Assembly (NCBI RefSeq): GCF_022533585.1
Contig: NZ_CP092827.1
Location: forward strand, 3,388,001-3,452,000
Reading direction: 5' to 3'
Length of the DNA stretch: 64,000 nucleotides
Source of the DNA: Pseudomonas sp. LS.1a
GTDB lineage: Bacteria; Pseudomonadota; Gammaproteobacteria; Pseudomonadales; Pseudomonadaceae
Shown in pieces: positions 63,641-64,000 of this stretch. Made by a program: the position numbers and the translations under genes. The notes under the pieces are model-generated. The model was not told the origin of the DNA. It ran no database searches and saw nothing but the letters and a program-made list of their open reading frames with translations. Each line of letters starts with the position of its first letter. Position 1 is the stretch's first letter.

Positions 63641-63687
63641 TTGATCATTTGCTCAATCGGGCCAGGGCGCTTCGAGCAAATGGCGAA
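63641..63687. promoter_or_regulatory. Paired upstream activator sites for a XylR/DmpR-type activator
   Basis: TTGATCATTTGCTCAA (63641-63656) and TTCGAGCAAATGGCGAA (63671-63687) are imperfect dyads about 30 bp apart, roughly three helical turns, and centred some 145 and 175 bp upstream of the predicted transcription start. Their core resembles the XylR/DmpR UAS. The remaining part of the 373-bp divergent region contains no gene; a weak TTGACT at 63700 may belong to the activator's own promoter. Confidence 0.7.
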
Positions 63688-63851
63688 CAAGGCCGGCGAT
63701 TGACTTTTGCGCCGCTTTCAGGCGGTTTAGTAAAAGAGCGACCCGAGCCTTGCCTGCAGCGCCGCGGTCGTCCCGGCGTGCCCAGTACCCGCCTTGCCTG
63801 AGCGGGCGCACGCCACCTCCCCATACAACTACAAGCAAGGGGCGCAAGCGA

Positions 63852-64000
63852 ATGATTACCCAGTACAGGGCGCCGGAACCTGCACCGGCGCTGAAGGACC
63901 TTACCGAACGGGTGCGGTTCCTCGGCACCGAAGGCAAGATCTGGCTGGACGAGCAGCGCATGCTGCTGGTGCAGGCCGCGACCATGGCCAGCATGCGCCG
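63852..64000 (+). CDS. dmpR: XylR/DmpR-type sigma-54 activator, N-terminal fragment
   Basis: An ORF starts at the ATG at 63852 and runs off the right edge with 49 complete codons. The translated start includes LTERVRFLGTEGKIWLDEQR, which closely matches the beginning of the XylR_N sensor domain of DmpR and XylR (EGKIWLxEQRML). The full protein would bind phenol-like effectors, then activate sigma-54 RNA polymerase at the divergent promoter. The gene is cut by the window, not broken. Confidence 0.85.
   Translation, partial: MITQYRAPEPAPALKDLTERVRFLGTEGKIWLDEQRMLLVQAATMASMR

Noticed and set aside
63700..63733. TTGACT followed by TAGTAA as a sigma-70 promoter for the activator gene
   Set aside because: The spacing of about 22 bases is too long for a standard promoter, so it is mentioned only as weak.

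Overview
The window reads as chromosomal DNA of a Pseudomonas, most likely of the P. putida group. Evidence is the high G+C, dense coding, GGAG-type ribosome sites, many paired REP-like palindromes built on CTTCGCGGGC...GCCCGCTCCCACAGG, and typical pseudomonad gene families. No rRNA, tRNA, CRISPR array, insertion sequence or phage gene was seen.

Layout. 0-8.3 kb is a nitrogen block: an NCS1 (cytosine-type) permease, then on the minus strand a glnT-like glutamine synthetase, three glx-type glutamate-synthase-domain genes and an ammonium channel, with a good sigma-54 promoter in front, and a divergent XRE-cupin regulator. 8.7-18.4 kb is an accessory aldoxime-nitrile degradation cluster: an AraC-type regulator, then a co-directional run of a small ORF, aldoxime dehydratase, an outer-membrane porin, a truncated haemoglobin, amidase, Fe-type nitrile hydratase alpha and beta, its P47K activator and a soluble PAS-chemoreceptor. 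Together these would convert aldoxime to nitrile to amide to acid plus ammonia. 18.4-36.3 kb is mostly core: LysR/YeiH, PpnN, two c-di-GMP proteins, a PssA-type phosphatidylserine synthase, a CptA-like phosphoethanolamine transferase, a split pqiA-pqiB-pqiC lipid-transport operon, and small proteins.

36.3-42.5 kb holds the most intriguing unit: seven minus-strand genes that overlap or nearly touch. In transcription order they encode a thermostable-hemolysin-family protein, an AMP-forming ligase, a haem-oxygenase-like di-iron oxidase candidate, an SDR, a TPR-like secreted protein, an OmpR-family response regulator and a histidine kinase. A perfect 10-bp direct repeat with an 11-bp period lies just upstream of the first gene, as expected for an OmpR-family site. 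I infer a self-regulated small-metabolite or fatty-acyl-modification pathway with no described function known to me.

43-49 kb carries an MFS (MHS) transporter, an AraC regulator, a sterol-desaturase-like hydroxylase, two alpha/beta hydrolases and a VOC protein. 49.4-54.3 kb is one very large leucine-rich-repeat gene ending in a NEL-type E3 ubiquitin ligase domain with the CxD catalytic motif. A UvrD-type helicase and a pirin follow. 57.9-64 kb is a six-component phenol hydroxylase operon (dmpKLMNOP type) with a MetA-like porin downstream, a sigma-54 promoter and two upstream activator sites, and the start of the divergent XylR/DmpR-type activator running off the right edge.
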